Shown here: piece after piece, positions 6,154-8,017 of the stretch | Layout: every line of letters begins with the position of its first letter | Numbering within the stretch: the first letter of the stretch is position 1 | Assembly (NCBI GenBank): GCA_030838885.1 | Contig: JAUZEU010000461.1 | Coordinates: 1 to 8,017 of the forward strand | Reading direction: 5' to 3' | Origin: Bryobacterales bacterium | Lineage (GTDB): Bacteria; Acidobacteriota; Terriglobia; Bryobacterales; Bryobacteraceae | DNA: 8,017 nucleotides | The notes under the pieces: generated by a model | Databases searched by the model: none | What the model saw: the letters and a program-made list of their open reading frames with translations, nothing else | What the model was told of the DNA's origin: nothing | Program-made: the position numbers and the translations under genes

Positions 6154-6933
6154 TTAGTGGCCGCTCCGGAGCATGCCCTCAATCAGGCGGATCCCCTGGG
6201 TCATTACCGAGCCGAGGACCCTGGGTTGAAAGATGAGGGTGGCGGAGAGCAGCAGCATCGATACCGCCAATTTCACCGGTATGGTGAGGCTGACCAGCTG
6301 GATTTGCGTTTGAACGCGGCCCAGAACGGCCAGCGCGGCATCCGTCAGCATTAGTAAAGCGACCACGGGCGCGGCGAGGCGTAGACCGATACCGAAGATC
6401 GACCCGGAGAAGCGGATCAGGGCCTCCGCCCAGTTCTTTTGCACTGCGAACGATTCGGGAGGGCAGAGTTGCAGACTGTCGGCCAAGGCCCGCACCAGCA
6501 AACGGTCGGCGCCGGTGGCGAAGAAAAGCAGGCCTGCTGTGGTTTGCGCAAGAGTGAGCAGGACGGTGGAATCGGCGCCGCTGTTCGGATCGACGGTGGA
6601 TGCAAATCCGAACCCGGCCTGCAGACTCACTACCTGAGCCGCCACCTGGAATACCTCCAGCACTATCGCAAGAGTTAGTCCAATTGCAAGCCCGAGTGCA
6701 GCCTCCCCGGCGATTCCCACCAAAAGGCGGCCAATGGTTGCTTCGGACGAGACGGGCGCCTTCCATTCGGACCAGAGGATCAGTGTGAAGCCGAGCGAGA
6801 GGAAGATCTTCGGCGTCTCGGCCGTGCCCCGGAAAGCAGTAAGCGGCAGGAAGGCGAAAACGCAGGAGACGCGGGCCAGCGTGAACAGAAAGCCGAACAG
6901 CGTGGCATAGGTGAACAGGGTGTCACCGTGCAT
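6154..6933 (-). CDS. fliR: Flagellar export gate protein FliR
   Basis: FliR is the single-copy subunit that completes the helical FliP5-FliQ4-FliR1 export pore. The 259 residues and about six hydrophobic segments match the family. Recognisable family stretches include LARVSCVFAFLPLTAF (18-33), the LQAGFGFASTVDPNSG run corresponding to the usual FQ(M)GFSxAxxIDPQ region, and GADRLLVRALADSLQLCPPE corresponding to the usual DGHHxLIxALxxSFxxxP. Near the C-terminus the common R-x-x-PQ-x-N-x-F segment reads RVQTQIQLVSLTIPVKL here, so that motif is not kept. The ATG at 6933-6931 lies inside the end of fliQ, giving an 11-base overlap and no strong Shine-Dalgarno, which points to coupled translation. 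It is a stand-alone fliR, not the FliR-FlhB fusion seen in some clostridia. Identity rests on these segments plus its place between fliQ and flhB. Confidence 0.95.
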   Translation of the reverse strand: MHGDTLFTYATLFGFLFTLARVSCVFAFLPLTAFRGTAETPKIFLSLGFTLILWSEWKAPVSSEATIGRLLVGIAGEAALGLAIGLTLAIVLEVFQVAAQVVSLQAGFGFASTVDPNSGADSTVLLTLAQTTAGLLFFATGADRLLVRALADSLQLCPPESFAVQKNWAEALIRFSGSIFGIGLRLAAPVVALLMLTDAALAVLGRVQTQIQLVSLTIPVKLAVSMLLLSATLIFQPRVLGSVMTQGIRLIEGMLRSGH

Positions 6934-7192
6934 AACGGCCCAGATTTCCCAGAATACCGATGGTATAAGCCATACTCTGGTGCACCATCCAGGGCATCAG
7001 AATGAGACAGCCGGCCAGAAACGCGATCAGGCGCGGAATCGCGTTGAAGCCGCTGTCCTGAATCGAGGTGACGATCTGAACCAGGCTGACCACAATACCT
7101 GTGACAAAGCCAATGGCGAGAAGCGGCGCGGCGATCCAGAAAGCCGTCATAAACATCTGCCCAATGACATGAGCGACCGATTCAGGCGTCAT
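6923..7192 (-). CDS. fliQ: Flagellar export gate protein FliQ
   Basis: Small two-helix-hairpin subunit that surrounds FliP in the export pore and contacts FlhB. The length of 89 residues is exactly typical. The start MTPESV is the family's usual opening, followed by a hydrophobic helix with IAAPLLAIGFVTGIVVSLVQ (20-39) and a second hydrophobic hairpin (about 53-75, with the conserved PW at 67-68). The central turn differs from the common form: where many FliQ proteins have QAATQINE-x-TLSF-x-PK, this one has QIVTSIQDSGFNAIPR. The ATG overlaps the fliP stop by four bases (ATGA), and the stop lies 11 bases inside fliR. Confidence is high from length, opening, hairpin layout and order; the altered turn is noted separately. 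Confidence 0.96.
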   Translation of the reverse strand: MTPESVAHVIGQMFMTAFWIAAPLLAIGFVTGIVVSLVQIVTSIQDSGFNAIPRLIAFLAGCLILMPWMVHQSMAYTIGILGNLGRYAR

Positions 7193-7905
7193 ACGTAGAA
7201 ACTCTTCATGAGCGACCCGATGGTCAGATTCCAGCCGTCCACCAGGACGAACAGCAGGATCTTGAACGGCGCGGATACCATCACCGGAGGCAACTGCACC
7301 ATGCCGATGGAAAGCGTCACGGATGCGACGATGATGTCGATCAGCAGGAATGGAAGGAACAGGACCGCTCCAATCTGAAAGCCGGCACGCATCTCTGAAA
7401 GGATATAGGCGGGCGCGAGAACGGTCAGGTCAAGATCCGCGGACGTTCGCGGGACCGGTGAGTGAGTAATTTCCAGAAAGAGCTGTACATCCTTCTCGCG
7501 CACGAAGCGCCCCAGATAGGTCTTGAGAGGTTTGGTGCCAGCGTCCCAGGCCTGGGGACCACTGAGTTGCCCCGCTTCCATGGGCTGCCACGCCTCCTTA
7601 TATATCTGCGACGAGAGGGGCTGGATCAGCACCATGGTCAGAAACAGGGCCATGCCCACCAGCACCTGATTAGAAGGCGCGCTCTGCGTTCCCAGTGCCT
7701 GCCGCAGGAAGTGCAGGACGATCGAGATCCGCAGAAACGGCGTGACCGACATGATGATGGCCGGCAGCAGCGTCAGTGCAGTCATCAGAATGATGATCTG
7801 CATGGGCGTGCTGAGGTCTTTCGCGGCAACCGGGAGCAAGCCTGGGAGCGGCGCGGCGTGCAGCGGCAGAGCGATCAGCAGCAAGAGAAAGCAGCTGGGT
7901 TTCAT
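7189..7905 (-). CDS. fliP: Flagellar export gate protein FliP
   Basis: FliP is the main pore subunit (five copies) of the flagellar type III export gate. The 238 residues fit the family. A cleavable signal peptide is likely at 1-18 (basic start, FLLLLIALPL core, then HAA), as is usual for FliP. The FliP signatures are strong: LLPAIIMSVTPFLRISIVLH (46-65), LRQALGTQSAPSNQVLVG (67-84), FQIGAVLFLPFLLIDIIVAS (176-195) and PFKILLFVLVDGWNLTIGSL (213-232). The loop before LPP, which usually reads MMM and forms the methionine gasket, is M202-V203-Q204 here. The ATG at 7905-7903 overlaps the stop of the upstream partial gene (ATGA). The nearest purine-rich site is a GGAG eleven bases upstream, a long spacing, so coupling to the previous gene is likely. 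Confidence 0.98.
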   Translation of the reverse strand: MKPSCFLLLLIALPLHAAPLPGLLPVAAKDLSTPMQIIILMTALTLLPAIIMSVTPFLRISIVLHFLRQALGTQSAPSNQVLVGMALFLTMVLIQPLSSQIYKEAWQPMEAGQLSGPQAWDAGTKPLKTYLGRFVREKDVQLFLEITHSPVPRTSADLDLTVLAPAYILSEMRAGFQIGAVLFLPFLLIDIIVASVTLSIGMVQLPPVMVSAPFKILLFVLVDGWNLTIGSLMKSFYV

Positions 7906-8017
7906 ATTCTTTTCAACTCCGCTTGACTCCCAGCTTCACCCGAAGCCAGATCGCATAAGATCCGGCAGGAGGAAGGTGCGGTAGCAATCACGACAGACCG
8001 ATTCCCGACGCGCACTA
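7902..8017 (-). CDS. fliO: Probable FliO C-terminal fragment (5' part outside window)
   Basis: An open frame enters from the right edge and ends in a TGA at 7904-7902 that overlaps the fliP start (ATGA). The 37 complete codons read VRVGNRSVVIATAPSSCRIL, then a Cys, Asp, Gly and Glu-containing tail ending KRI. The VRVGNRSVVIAT stretch resembles the FliO pattern in which a V-x-V-G-x-R-x-x-V-x-G strand pair precedes a short variable tail. FliO is a small membrane protein that helps assemble the FliP ring and commonly lies directly before fliP. The reading frame and its coupling to fliP are well supported. The name rests on position plus a weak motif; a SpoA-family protein end is the main alternative. 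Confidence 0.6.
   Translation of the reverse strand, partial: VRVGNRSVVIATAPSSCRILCDLASGEAGSQAELKRI

Noticed and set aside
5341..6354. Plus-strand open frame (about 337 codons) antisense to flhB and the end of fliR
   Set aside because: Its composition is typical of the reverse complement of GC-rich membrane-protein genes, rich in Gln, Arg and His, with no recognisable domain or convincing start.
3011..7905. Possibility that fliPQR-flhB-flhA homologues belong to a virulence-type (Sct) secretion system
   Set aside because: The adjacent flhF, FliA/WhiG sigma factor and FliN-type protein, and the flagellar-type FHIPEP and FlhB sequences, point to a flagellum.
1..8017. Search for tRNA, rRNA, CRISPR repeats, insertion-sequence ends, intrinsic terminators and riboswitches
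   Set aside because: Reading both strands showed no repeat arrays, transposase genes or hairpin-plus-T-run terminators; the window is covered almost end to end by flagellar coding sequence.

Overview
The window is a stretch of a bacterial flagellar operon. Every gene lies on the minus strand, so transcription runs from the right end (about 8017) to the left end (1). In that order the genes are: a probable fliO C-terminus (cut by the window edge), fliP, fliQ, fliR, flhB, flhA, flhF, a sigma-28 gene of the FliA/WhiG type, a fliN/fliY-type motor switch gene, and the start of an unrecognised single-pass membrane protein cut by the left edge.

The DNA is GC-rich. Gene content, the order export gate - flhA - flhF - sigma-28, and divergent FliP, FliQ and FlhF sequences suggest a Gram-negative, non-enteric lineage. 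An Acidobacteriota-like organism (Solibacter/Bryobacter type) is my best guess, but this is an impression that only a homology search could confirm. No mobile element, tRNA, rRNA, CRISPR array or intrinsic terminator was seen.

Layout: 7905-6154 encodes FliP, FliQ and FliR, the core of the type III export gate. 6147-3011 encodes FlhB (substrate-specificity switch) and FlhA (export gate with a cytosolic substrate-docking domain). 3009-1849 encodes FlhF, the SRP-family GTPase that places or counts flagella. 1839-1084 encodes the sigma factor that normally drives late flagellar genes. 1052-207 encodes a C-ring protein with a C-terminal SpoA domain. The largest untranslated gap between recognised genes is 31 bases, and even that is filled by a possible 11-codon ORF. 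Most junctions are ATGA or TGATG stop/start overlaps, so the locus looks built for translational coupling.

The core machine is conventional, and I do not see a wholly new system. The unusual points are in the details. FlhF has lost several SRP-GTPase signature residues and has no flhG neighbour. The flhF and sigma genes share a reading frame, separated by one TAG. A micro-ORF bridges the sigma gene and fliN. FliP lacks two of the three usual gasket methionines, and FliQ has a changed central motif. The fliN gene sits downstream of the sigma gene and carries a degenerate CheC-like N-terminal region.
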